From assembly GCA_900539155.1 (NCBI GenBank), contig UQBE01000007.1:1-60338 (forward strand): a stretch of 60,338 bases of DNA, in the 5' to 3' direction. Shown one piece after another: positions 34,689 to 41,952 of the stretch (its first letter is position 1; each line of letters begins with the position of its first letter). Both the position numbers and the translations under genes were made by a program. The notes under the pieces are model-generated. The model was not told where the DNA came from, did not search any database, and worked only from the letters and a program-made list of their open reading frames with translations. Source of the stretch: an uncultured Porphyromonas sp. (GTDB lineage Bacteria > Bacteroidota > Bacteroidia > Bacteroidales > Porphyromonadaceae).

Positions 34689-37142
34689 ATGAGTATGTCC
34701 ATAAAGGTCGTGATATACAACCTTATACAGCGATATGCCTATCGCAATATTATTTGTTTGCTCCTCCTTATCGGTGGGGTGTTGAGTTTTACGGCAGAAG
34801 CTCAATCCCCCAAAGTAGGTATAATCCGTGGACGATTGGAGGGCGCCGAGAGTGAGGACCTTGCAGCTATTACCATTTCGCTTGACGGCACAAGTTATCA
34901 CACCCTCACCGATGAACGGGGTAACTTTGAGCTACGCAACATACCTTGTGGCAAGTATCTCCTCAACATCACCTCTCTCTTCATAGAGCCCGAACAGCAC
35001 AAAATCGTCTTGAACGCGCCACTTCTTGAGCTCCGCTATCAGGTGAAATCTAGCCAGACAGAGCTGGGGACAGTGGTGGTGACGGGTACATCGGCAAAGC
35101 GACGTACCGAGTTGAGTGGTTTCTCCGTCAATGTATTGGAACTAGATGCTACTAGTAAGTTTAGCCTATCCACCTCCGAAGTCCTCGACCGGCTCCCCGG
35201 CACCCGCATCCGCAGTAGTGGCGGTCTGGGGGCTCGCACCAATGTCAATATCAATGGAATGTCGGGCGAGTCGATCCGCACATTCATCAATGGCGTCCCT
35301 CAGAGTAGCTATGGAGGTAGCTTCTCCCTGCGTAGCATCCCCTCCTCGATGATTGAGCGCGTAGAGGTCTATAAAGGGGTGGTGCCTGCCTATCTCTCTG
35401 ACGATGCTCTGGGTGGAGCCATCAATATCATCCTTAAGAACCGCAAGAGCAATCAGCTCGTTGTCTCCTACTCTGGGGGGTCGTTCAATACCCACCTTGC
35501 CAATCTCTATGGTAGCTATTACCTAGGGAATGGGTTTATGCTCTCCGCTTCGCTTTACTATAATTATAGCAAGAATAACTACTGGGTATGGGGCGATGAC
35601 ATCGTCTATGAGTATGGCAATGGACAAGTGACCAAAGTCGATAAGGCACGTCGTTTTCACGATGCTTATCGCGACTATGGTACCCGCTTGGCATTAAGTC
35701 TGAATGACCGCAGCTGGGTGGATCAGCTCTCTCTCAATGTGATTGCCTCGGGCGGATACAAAGAGATACAGCATGGTGCTCGTATGAATAGGGTCTATGG
35801 CAATCGCCATAGAAATAGTCGTATGCTGGCCGTAGAGACCAGTTACCGTAAGGATGACATCTTCACCGATGGGCTCTCCCTCGACCTGCAGCTAGGCTAT
35901 ACGAATAATCATAGAGTGGTGGTAGATACCGTGCCCTATCGTTATGACTGGAGTGGTCAGCCCATTGTGGATAGCAATAATCAGCCTATCAAGACCGACT
36001 TTGGCGCAGAGGTGCGCAATCCCCTCACGGGAGGGCCCTCACTGCAGACTGATATTAGCAATACCTTTACCACTCGCACGAGCTTGGCCTATACCTTCCT
36101 AAAGCACCACACCCTCACAGCTAGGTGGCAAGGCACCTACTTCTTACGTGATAGTCACGACCCGCTGGTGCCTAAGTACATTACTCCGCCCGACCAGAAT
36201 AAAAGGTCCTTGAAGTCCATCGCCTCCCTCTCCCTGGAGGATAGTTGGCTAGAGGGACGTCTGAAAAACTCCCTCTTCTACAAGCAGTACTACCAGCAGG
36301 TACACGCCATCATGGAGCTGAATAACCCCACGACCGGTAAGCTGGAGAATACTCCCGTGGAGAGTGCCACCTCCTTTCACGGAGTGGGCGGTACCCTCTC
36401 TTATAAGGTGCTAGATGGTCTCTATCTACACGCTTCGGCCGAGCGGGCGATACGACTGCCTAGCGAGCTAGAGCTATTTGGCAATGTCGCCTCCAACGTC
36501 TCTCAGATGCCCAATCTAAAGCCCGAGCGAAGCAACAACTTCAACCTTGGCACCAACTTTGGCACCTACCATTTAGGGCCTCTAGGCATCAGCGGATCGG
36601 GTACTCTATTCGTACGTGATACACGTGATATGATTCGAGAGAAAGTGATGATCGGGCCTACGGCCGACTATTCGCAATTCGAGAATGTGGACAATATTCT
36701 GAGCCGTGGCATTGACACCGAGTGCTCGCTCTCACTATGGGATAAGCTCTTCCTCACGGGGAGCTACTCCTATACCAAGGCAACCTACAACAATCGCAAC
36801 GAGTCAATCTACGGGCTACCCCTACGGCACGAGCCTCCACACAAGGCCAATCTCAACCTCCGCTACCTGATACCCAATCTTGGAGCCGAAGGCAATACCC
36901 TTACCCTCGGGGCCAATCTATTCTACGTAAGCAAGTTCCCCGTGGATCTTGTGATCTACAGCACCCCTTATGTGCCCTATCAGTCGCCAGTGAGCCTATC
37001 CGTCAGCTATACACTGCTCAAGGGGGCACTCACCATCAGTTTTGACGCAAAGAACATCTTCAATCAGCAGATATTCGACAACTATGCACTGCAAAAGCCA
37101 GGTCGTGCCTTCTTCGGCAAGCTGGTCTATACACTGCAATAA
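34689..37142 (+). CDS. TonB-dependent outer-membrane receptor
   Basis: The 817-residue protein has a signal peptide (hydrophobic about residues 20-33, cut near FTAEAQ), a carboxypeptidase-like regulatory domain (GIIRGRLEGAESEDLAAITI; TDERGNFELRNIPCGKY), a plug (ELGTVVVTGT, LDRLPGTRIRSSGGLG, VNINGMSGESIRTFINGVPQ, IERVEVYKGVVPAYLSDDAL) and a beta-barrel. The C-terminus is VYTLQ, without the usual final aromatic residue. The size and plug resemble iron, haem or siderophore receptors more than SusC. The lipoprotein gene begins 37 bases downstream and is likely co-transcribed. The ligand is unknown. Confidence 0.92.
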   Translation: MSMSIKVVIYNLIQRYAYRNIICLLLLIGGVLSFTAEAQSPKVGIIRGRLEGAESEDLAAITISLDGTSYHTLTDERGNFELRNIPCGKYLLNITSLFIEPEQHKIVLNAPLLELRYQVKSSQTELGTVVVTGTSAKRRTELSGFSVNVLELDATSKFSLSTSEVLDRLPGTRIRSSGGLGARTNVNINGMSGESIRTFINGVPQSSYGGSFSLRSIPSSMIERVEVYKGVVPAYLSDDALGGAINIILKNRKSNQLVVSYSGGSFNTHLANLYGSYYLGNGFMLSASLYYNYSKNNYWVWGDDIVYEYGNGQVTKVDKARRFHDAYRDYGTRLALSLNDRSWVDQLSLNVIASGGYKEIQHGARMNRVYGNRHRNSRMLAVETSYRKDDIFTDGLSLDLQLGYTNNHRVVVDTVPYRYDWSGQPIVDSNNQPIKTDFGAEVRNPLTGGPSLQTDISNTFTTRTSLAYTFLKHHTLTARWQGTYFLRDSHDPLVPKYITPPDQNKRSLKSIASLSLEDSWLEGRLKNSLFYKQYYQQVHAIMELNNPTTGKLENTPVESATSFHGVGGTLSYKVLDGLYLHASAERAIRLPSELELFGNVASNVSQMPNLKPERSNNFNLGTNFGTYHLGPLGISGSGTLFVRDTRDMIREKVMIGPTADYSQFENVDNILSRGIDTECSLSLWDKLFLTGSYSYTKATYNNRNESIYGLPLRHEPPHKANLNLRYLIPNLGAEGNTLTLGANLFYVSKFPVDLVIYSTPYVPYQSPVSLSVSYTLLKGALTISFDAKNIFNQQIFDNYALQKPGRAFFGKLVYTLQ

Positions 37143-37179
37143 GAGACAACACTTTATTCACTTTATAGAAAACAATAGT

Positions 37180-38610
37180 ATGAAACGAACTATCAAAACC
37201 CTCTTTACCATAGGGGCTACGGCACTCCTCGTCACGCTCTTCTCCAGTTGCGATGATGAGCAAGAGAAGCGTCTCGACCCTGTCAATCCAGGGAATGGTA
37301 CAACCATCGTCGGAGCCGACATCACCACTGCAGGCACGTACGAGAGCAAAGATGGCCTTGACTTCTACATCGGATACACCGTAGGCTACAACGCTCGCAC
37401 TAACAACTTCTACCTCCACCAGTTTGACAAGCTCGATGATCCCAATGTGACCATCGTAGGTGGTAAGGATGCCTTTCCATTGGTTTCCGATGCGAGAGCA
37501 CCACACGCTTATAGAAGTAGCGATGGCTTCCTCTACAGCCTCACCTATCGTGTAGGCGATATCACCAATGTAATCTACAACAAGGCTACCAAGAAGTTTG
37601 AACTGCGCACCACCGTACGCTCACAGAATGTGATCGGGAATAGCAATATGCGCTTTGCCCTGCTACCAGGCTCCCACTACTCTTCCGTTCACGAGATCAG
37701 CCCCGTTCGCTTCGATGCTACTGGCCAGCAACTCGATAAGGATGCTACTGGCACTGCTGCATCTATTGGTGGCGCCTACAACATCGTGATCCTAGACAAC
37801 ACCTTGATGAAGCTAGGCAACAACAATAAGGGCAACGTCAGCCTACCCGAGTTGGATAAGCAAGGCTACTTCATCTCTCGCATCCACTCTCCAGTGATTA
37901 CTGGTGGTAAGATCTACTACGGTGCTCAGATCAGTAAGATTGAGTCGCTCGACAAGGTGCCAGGTAAGAAAACGGTTAAGTCGACCGGCAAGACCGCAAC
38001 CTTGATATTTGACTACCCAAGCTTTACGAATCCAAAGACCATATTCTATAAAGAGGAGGTAGGCTCCACCACAGGCTATCGCTCTCGCAATATGTTCCTC
38101 GCTGAGGATGGCAAGACCATCTACCAGTTGACAGGTTTTGAGGGTGGCAAGGTCTATATGCTCAAGATCAAGAATGGTGAGTATCAAGACTGGTCCATCG
38201 ATATCGCAGGCAAGTGCGGAGACAGTAAGGCCAGAAGCATTGGCTGGTTCTACGCTGGCGATGGAATCGCCTTTGTACCCTACGAAAAGGGAGATGCAAA
38301 GCCTATTACCAACTACACCGACCCACACGGTAATGAGATACCTCAATACCCTTGGGGCATTGCTCGAGTAGATCTCAATACAGGACAGGTGATGGACCTA
38401 GAGGTGCCAAGCCATACCTACTTCTTCCAATACCAAGAGGCAGCTATCCGCAATGGTAAGATTTACTTCGCTATCACACCAGTCGGTAACAACTTTAGCA
38501 GCTACGATGGCAACGTCTATATTTGGGACATCAAGAATACCCAGGCTAAGCCACAGCTCGGAGCCAAGCTAGTCAGTGGATCCGACAACGTCTTCACGGC
38601 TATTTTCTAA
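37180..38610 (+). CDS. Secreted lipoprotein, possibly DUF4374-like, TonB-receptor partner
   Basis: The open frame extends back to 37042, but the start is at 37180, where a lipoprotein signal begins (MKRTIKTLFTIGATALLVTL, lipobox FSSC). The 476-residue product repeats short strand motifs (GFLYSLTYR, KIYYGAQI, GKTIYQLTGF, GKIYFAITP), suggesting a beta-propeller. This resembles DUF4374 lipoproteins found next to TonB receptors in Bacteroidales; I recall the family only by pattern. It probably binds or hands over the receptor's ligand at the cell surface. The hairpin at 38634-38668 ends the transcript. Confidence 0.75.
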   Translation: MKRTIKTLFTIGATALLVTLFSSCDDEQEKRLDPVNPGNGTTIVGADITTAGTYESKDGLDFYIGYTVGYNARTNNFYLHQFDKLDDPNVTIVGGKDAFPLVSDARAPHAYRSSDGFLYSLTYRVGDITNVIYNKATKKFELRTTVRSQNVIGNSNMRFALLPGSHYSSVHEISPVRFDATGQQLDKDATGTAASIGGAYNIVILDNTLMKLGNNNKGNVSLPELDKQGYFISRIHSPVITGGKIYYGAQISKIESLDKVPGKKTVKSTGKTATLIFDYPSFTNPKTIFYKEEVGSTTGYRSRNMFLAEDGKTIYQLTGFEGGKVYMLKIKNGEYQDWSIDIAGKCGDSKARSIGWFYAGDGIAFVPYEKGDAKPITNYTDPHGNEIPQYPWGIARVDLNTGQVMDLEVPSHTYFFQYQEAAIRNGKIYFAITPVGNNFSSYDGNVYIWDIKNTQAKPQLGAKLVSGSDNVFTAIF

Positions 38611-38633
38611 CTCCCTCACTTAGGCTTTAATTC

Positions 38634-38680
38634 GAAAGGGGCTCTCTCTCACAAGAGAGGTCCCTTTCTTTGTTTGTACA
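38634..38680 (+). terminator. Terminator of the second TonB receptor operon
   Basis: GAAAGGG (38634-38640) pairs with CCCTTTC (38662-38668), with a CTCTC/GAGAG inner stem. TTTGTTTGT follows. It begins 24 bases after the lipoprotein stop codon. Confidence 0.75.
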
Positions 38681-38743
38681 AAAGAAGAAACGCAAGTCCC
38701 CTCCTCCCTTGTACGACCACACAGGACCTACATGACCCAATAT

Positions 38744-38770
38744 GAGACTGTTGACTTTTGCAACAGTCTC
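38744..38770. repeat. GAGACTGTTG stem-loop at the outer edge of composite repeat A
   Basis: GAGACTGTTG and CAACAGTCTC form a perfect 10-bp stem around a 7-base loop, the same sequence as at 123-149. It marks one end of composite repeat A; the matching position of copy B has a shorter version at 52129-52148. Confidence 0.8.
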
Positions 38771-38831
38771 AATATAGCTGTCTGGTAAAAGCTTCTTGTG
38801 GGGGGATAGAGGAAGTCTCCCTGCTAAACGA

Positions 38832-38968
38832 TAACTCTGACACCTCCGATAGCTCTGATGACTCCGATACCTCTGATAGCTCCGACACCCTCCGATAGCT
38901 CTGATAGCTCTGATGGCTCCGATAGCTCCGATAGCTCTGATGGCTCTGATGGCTCCGATGGCTCCGAT
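38832..38968. repeat. 9-bp minisatellite of composite repeat A (about 15 units)
   Basis: Tandem 9-base units of the form ATAGCTCTG / ATGGCTCCG run for 137 bases, with a single 10-base slip near 38888. Because 9 is a multiple of 3, all frames stay open and give false Met/Ala/Pro or Ser/Asp-rich ORFs. The related array at 51908-52126 has about 24 units on the other strand, so copy number differs between loci. Confidence 0.85.
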
Positions 38969-39011
38969 CTCTAATCCCAGCCCTCTAACTTCTAATCTCT
39001 ATTCTCGAATA

Positions 39012-39185
39012 TCCACGTGGAGAATCTCAAATCTCCACGTGGATATTTTTTATTTTCCACGTGGGCGTGATTCATTTCCTCCGAAGTTTCATTTGATTCC
39101 TCCGAGGAATTTTTTCTTCCCCACGTGGAAAATAAAAATTCTCCACGTGAAGATTTCGAAATATCCACGTGAAGAATCCGTTTCC
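39012..39185. repeat. CACGTG palindrome array with a strict 22-bp period, copy A
   Basis: Six CACGTG cores start at 39014, 39036, 39058, 39122, 39144 and 39166. Spacing is 22, 22, 64, 22, 22. Two units between the triplets keep the period but replace the core with CTCCGAAG and CTCCGAGG. The two halves are near inverted copies, so the whole array is an imperfect palindrome with arms of about 55 bases. AT-rich linkers contain TTTCGAAA. There is no supported ORF. Confidence 0.9.
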
Positions 39186-39303
39186 CCCGACATAGTGTCG
39201 TTTTGATATCTAGTCGGGTCTAAATTATTGTAGCCATCCAGCGTTGCATTTCTTCAGCCCTATCTTTTTCGCTAAGACAAGTCGCAGATACCAAATAAAT
39301 AGT

Positions 39304-39311
39304 TATCTTTG
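39304..39311 (+). promoter_or_regulatory. -7 box for ilvE
   Basis: TATCTTTG matches the Bacteroidetes -7 consensus about 55 bases before the ilvE ATG. The -33 element is weak. The CACGTG array ends 119 bases upstream of the box. Confidence 0.55.
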
Positions 39312-39364
39312 TACACCGTTCATCGAGAAGAACTCTAACTAACAACTTTTATTACAGATACAAT

Positions 39365-40384
39365 ATGAAGAATTTGGACTGGTCATCACTGGGGTTTGGC
39401 TACCTCAAGACCGACTACAACGTGCGCTGCTACTATCGTGACGGCAAGTGGGGCGAGCTAGAAGTCTCATCTGAGGAGACTATCACCCTACACATGGGAG
39501 CTACCTGCCTGCACTACGGCCAGGAGGCTTTCGAGGGTCTCAAGGCTTACCGTGGCAAGGATGGTAAGATCCGCCTCTTCCGTGTCGAGGAAAACGCTAA
39601 GCGTATGATCCGCTCTGCAGAGGGTGTCGTCATGGCTCCCGTACCCGAAGAGCTTTTTATCAAGGCTGTCAAGAAGGCTGTCGAGCTCAACAAGGACTTC
39701 GTCCCTCCCTACGAGAGTGGCGCTTCGCTCTATATCCGCCCACTCCTCCTCGGTCTCGGTGCACAGGTCGGTGTCAAGCCAGCTCCTGAGTATCTATTCA
39801 TCGTCTTCGTCTCTCCAGTAGGCCCCTACTTTAAGGAGGGCTTCAAGCCGACGCCTATGGCTATCATGCGTGGCTATGACCGTGCGGCTCCTCTGGGTAC
39901 CGGAACAATCAAGGTAGGTGGTAACTATGCTGCCGGTATGGTACCTACCGTCTTGGCTCACGAGAAGGGCTACAGCGCTTGCCTCTTCCTAGATGCCAAG
40001 GAGAAGAAGTATATCGATGAGTGCGGTCCAGCTAACTTCTTCGGAATTAGAGACAACACTTATATCACGCCTGAGTCAACCTCTATCCTTCCCTCTATCA
40101 CGAACAAGAGCTTGATGCAGCTCGCTGAGGATTTAGGTCTGAAGGTCGAGCGCCGTCATGTGCCTGAAGAGGAGCTTGCTACCTTTGAAGAGGCTGGAGC
40201 ATGCGGAACGGCTGCTGTCATCAGCCCGATACTTCGTGTCGATGACCTCGATGAGCACAAGACTTATCAGATATCTAAGGACGGCAAGCCTGGACCTATC
40301 AGCGAGAAGCTCTACAACAAGCTTCGTGGTATCCAGTACGGTGACGAGCCTGATACGCACGGCTGGGTCACTATCCTAGACTAA
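39365..40384 (+). CDS. ilvE: Branched-chain amino acid aminotransferase
   Basis: PLP-dependent fold-type IV enzyme interconverting Leu, Ile, Val and their keto acids with glutamate. The 339 residues show QEAFEGLKAYRGKDGKIRLF, LYIRPLLLGLGAQVGVKPAP, the PLP lysine in GTIKVGGNYAAG, and ECGPANFFGI. In an asaccharolytic amino-acid fermenter it would serve branched-chain catabolism as much as synthesis, and would pair with ferredoxin-reducing keto-acid oxidoreductases and Rnf; that link is inferred. It is monocistronic with its own terminator. Confidence 0.95.
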   Translation: MKNLDWSSLGFGYLKTDYNVRCYYRDGKWGELEVSSEETITLHMGATCLHYGQEAFEGLKAYRGKDGKIRLFRVEENAKRMIRSAEGVVMAPVPEELFIKAVKKAVELNKDFVPPYESGASLYIRPLLLGLGAQVGVKPAPEYLFIVFVSPVGPYFKEGFKPTPMAIMRGYDRAAPLGTGTIKVGGNYAAGMVPTVLAHEKGYSACLFLDAKEKKYIDECGPANFFGIRDNTYITPESTSILPSITNKSLMQLAEDLGLKVERRHVPEEELATFEEAGACGTAAVISPILRVDDLDEHKTYQISKDGKPGPISEKLYNKLRGIQYGDEPDTHGWVTILD

Positions 40385-40471
40385 TGTAGCGACTGACGCT
40401 CACGACTGTCTGGTATGCTGTAGATGCCCTAGACGACTAGGCTACCATTGCAGCTACTAGATAACAGCATA

Positions 40472-40511
40472 GAGGGGTGTGTCCATGTGGACACACCCCT
40501 CGCTTGTTTTG
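40472..40511 (+). terminator. ilvE terminator
   Basis: A perfect 13-bp stem (40472-40484 with 40489-40501, loop ATGT) built from GAGGGGTGTGTCC is followed by GCTTGTTTTG. It starts about 90 bases after the ilvE stop codon. Confidence 0.8.
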
Positions 40512-40613
40512 CACCTCTCGGTAGCCTCTTCTGCTCGTGGCTAAGGTTCGCTGTCACAGCTTTCGACCGCTACTCTCTGACTGCGCACTTGGTCGTTCTG
40601 CATTTGCTAAGTA

Positions 40614-40640
40614 GAGACTGTTGCAAAAGTCAACAGTCTC
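40614..40640. repeat. GAGACTGTTG stem-loop, copy 5
   Basis: A 27-base perfect palindrome arm pair (GAGACTGTTG / CAACAGTCTC) lies in the ilvE-lipoprotein intergenic space, in the opposite loop orientation (GCAAAAGT side) to the copies at 123 and 38744. The rest of 40512-40700 has no supported gene. Confidence 0.8.
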
Positions 40641-40700
40641 AAGCAAGGGCGGGCACGCTGCGCTGAGCTGCTCGAAGGAGGTCGCCAGACGATACAACAA

Positions 40701-40735
40701 AGGGGACGCAAGATGTCTAGTCTCTTGCGTCCCCT
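40701..40735 (-). terminator. Terminator of the 40767-41882 lipoprotein gene
   Basis: A 13-bp perfect stem (40701-40713 with 40723-40735, AGGGGACGCAAGA) is followed on the minus strand by TTTGTTG. It starts 32 bases after the lipoprotein stop codon. Confidence 0.75.
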
Positions 40736-40766
40736 CGTCTTAGGAGTTGTTAGCTCTGTCGCCTAG

Positions 40767-41882
40767 TTACATACGGATGACTGGAGTCAGACGAGCATAT
40801 ACATCCTCGACCTTATCTCCCTCATCGTTGATACGTGTCTTATAGTATATACGTACTACGTAGGGAAGTGTAGGATGGGTCTCCTCAAAGTAGTGACCAC
40901 CATCTGGGTCTACCTGCAGTTCGGGAGGATTGTTTTGGTCGACCTCAAAGCCTAGATCCGAAATGTACCCGACATAAGTGAATTCGAACATTCCATTGGG
41001 CTGGTTTAAATACATAGCCTCGAGGTAAGGTCTCTCGGTGCCTCCAGGATTGAGGACATACGCAATATGCGTATAAGACATAGACATGCGACCTGCCTTC
41101 GTATTCTTGTCAATAAACCAGAGAGCCTTGTGCTCCTCATCGACGCGGTCGAAGAGATAGTTCGTGTTGCTTTCGATCATCTTCTTGAGTAGCTCCTGAC
41201 GCTCCCACACATCCTCGAGATGCTCTGGGACGAAGAGTACCTTGCGACCAGAGCTCTTTAGGAAGGTCCCTGTCAGCCCCTTCTCCTCTACGACAAATTC
41301 GAAGTCAGCCTTGGCACCACCAGCGAGGACCTCTAGCTTGTAGGTTCCTACAGCAAGACCGGTGACTTTGTGTCCCTCAATCTTAACCTTGTCTGGCTCG
41401 GTGGTAGAGATGGTGAAGTCAGCAGCAGGTGTTGTCGTGACGACTACATCGACCCCAGCACCCTCCTGAGCACCGAAGACGATGGTACGATCTACTGGTG
41501 CACTGGTCCATGTGGGTGAGAGGGTTACCTTCTGATTCTTATTGGCAGCCTGTACCTCGACGGTCAGGAGGGCTCGCTGTGCCCCAGCGGTAACGGTGAC
41601 GATTGCTTTGCCAGGAGCTACACCCTTGATGGTTTTGCCCTGGACCTGAGCTACCTGCTCATTGTCTACAGTTAGTGCGAAGTCCTCGCCCGAGGGGAGT
41701 ATGACCTCTACGTCACCACCCTTACCAGTGCGTGTCAGGGTGATCTCCTGTCCGACGGCGATAGTGACCGTCTCCTTAGAGAGTTGCAGAGCCCCACTAG
41801 GACAGTCCTTGTCCTGACAGCCGACTAGGAGGACGAGAGCTGAGAGCAGTAGCCCGAGGCTCCATCTACAGTTCTTTTTCAT
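40767..41882 (-). CDS. Lipoprotein with two bacterial Ig-like repeats
   Basis: The 371 residues begin with a signal peptide and lipobox (LVLLVGC, Cys near residue 22). Two Ig-like domains follow (about residues 33-112: LSKETVTIAVGQEITLTRTG ... GKAIVTVTAG; and about 116-202 ending GTYKLEVLAGGAKADFEFVV). The C-terminal half (about 205-371) is unfamiliar, rich in aromatic and charged residues, and starts TFLKSSGRKVLFVP. It lies 70 bases downstream of a T9SS-type cargo gene, with a strong terminator between them, so it is probably a separate transcript. A surface or adhesion role is plausible but unproven. Confidence 0.75.
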   Translation of the reverse strand: MKKNCRWSLGLLLSALVLLVGCQDKDCPSGALQLSKETVTIAVGQEITLTRTGKGGDVEVILPSGEDFALTVDNEQVAQVQGKTIKGVAPGKAIVTVTAGAQRALLTVEVQAANKNQKVTLSPTWTSAPVDRTIVFGAQEGAGVDVVVTTTPAADFTISTTEPDKVKIEGHKVTGLAVGTYKLEVLAGGAKADFEFVVEEKGLTGTFLKSSGRKVLFVPEHLEDVWERQELLKKMIESNTNYLFDRVDEEHKALWFIDKNTKAGRMSMSYTHIAYVLNPGGTERPYLEAMYLNQPNGMFEFTYVGYISDLGFEVDQNNPPELQVDPDGGHYFEETHPTLPYVVRIYYKTRINDEGDKVEDVYARLTPVIRM

Positions 41883-41914
41883 GTTTAAATAAGCTATACT
41901 GTGGTTAAAAAAAG

Positions 41915-41944
41915 CGTGAGCCTGTCCTCAGAGACAGGCTCACG
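41915..41944 (-). terminator. Rho-independent terminator of the 41953-43872 gene
   Basis: A perfect 12-bp stem (41915-41926 with 41933-41944, CGTGAGCCTGTC) is followed on the minus strand by seven T residues. It starts 9 bases after the stop codon and is the strongest intrinsic terminator in the window. Confidence 0.9.
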
Positions 41945-41952
41945 AGATAAGA

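Noticed and set aside
37042..37179. Extended start of the lipoprotein after the second TonB receptor
   Set aside because: It overlaps the receptor's 3' end; the lipoprotein signal peptide starts at 37180.
39012..39185. Possible CRISPR array made of CCACGTGG repeats
   Set aside because: Repeat cores are only 8-10 bases, the period is 22, linkers are similar to one another, and no cas gene is near.
38913..39206. 97-residue ORF with Met/Ala/Pro repeats
   Set aside because: It is a translation of the 9-bp minisatellite running into the CACGTG array; the same repeat is open in other frames and strands (51598-51869, 51873-52106, 52004-52192).
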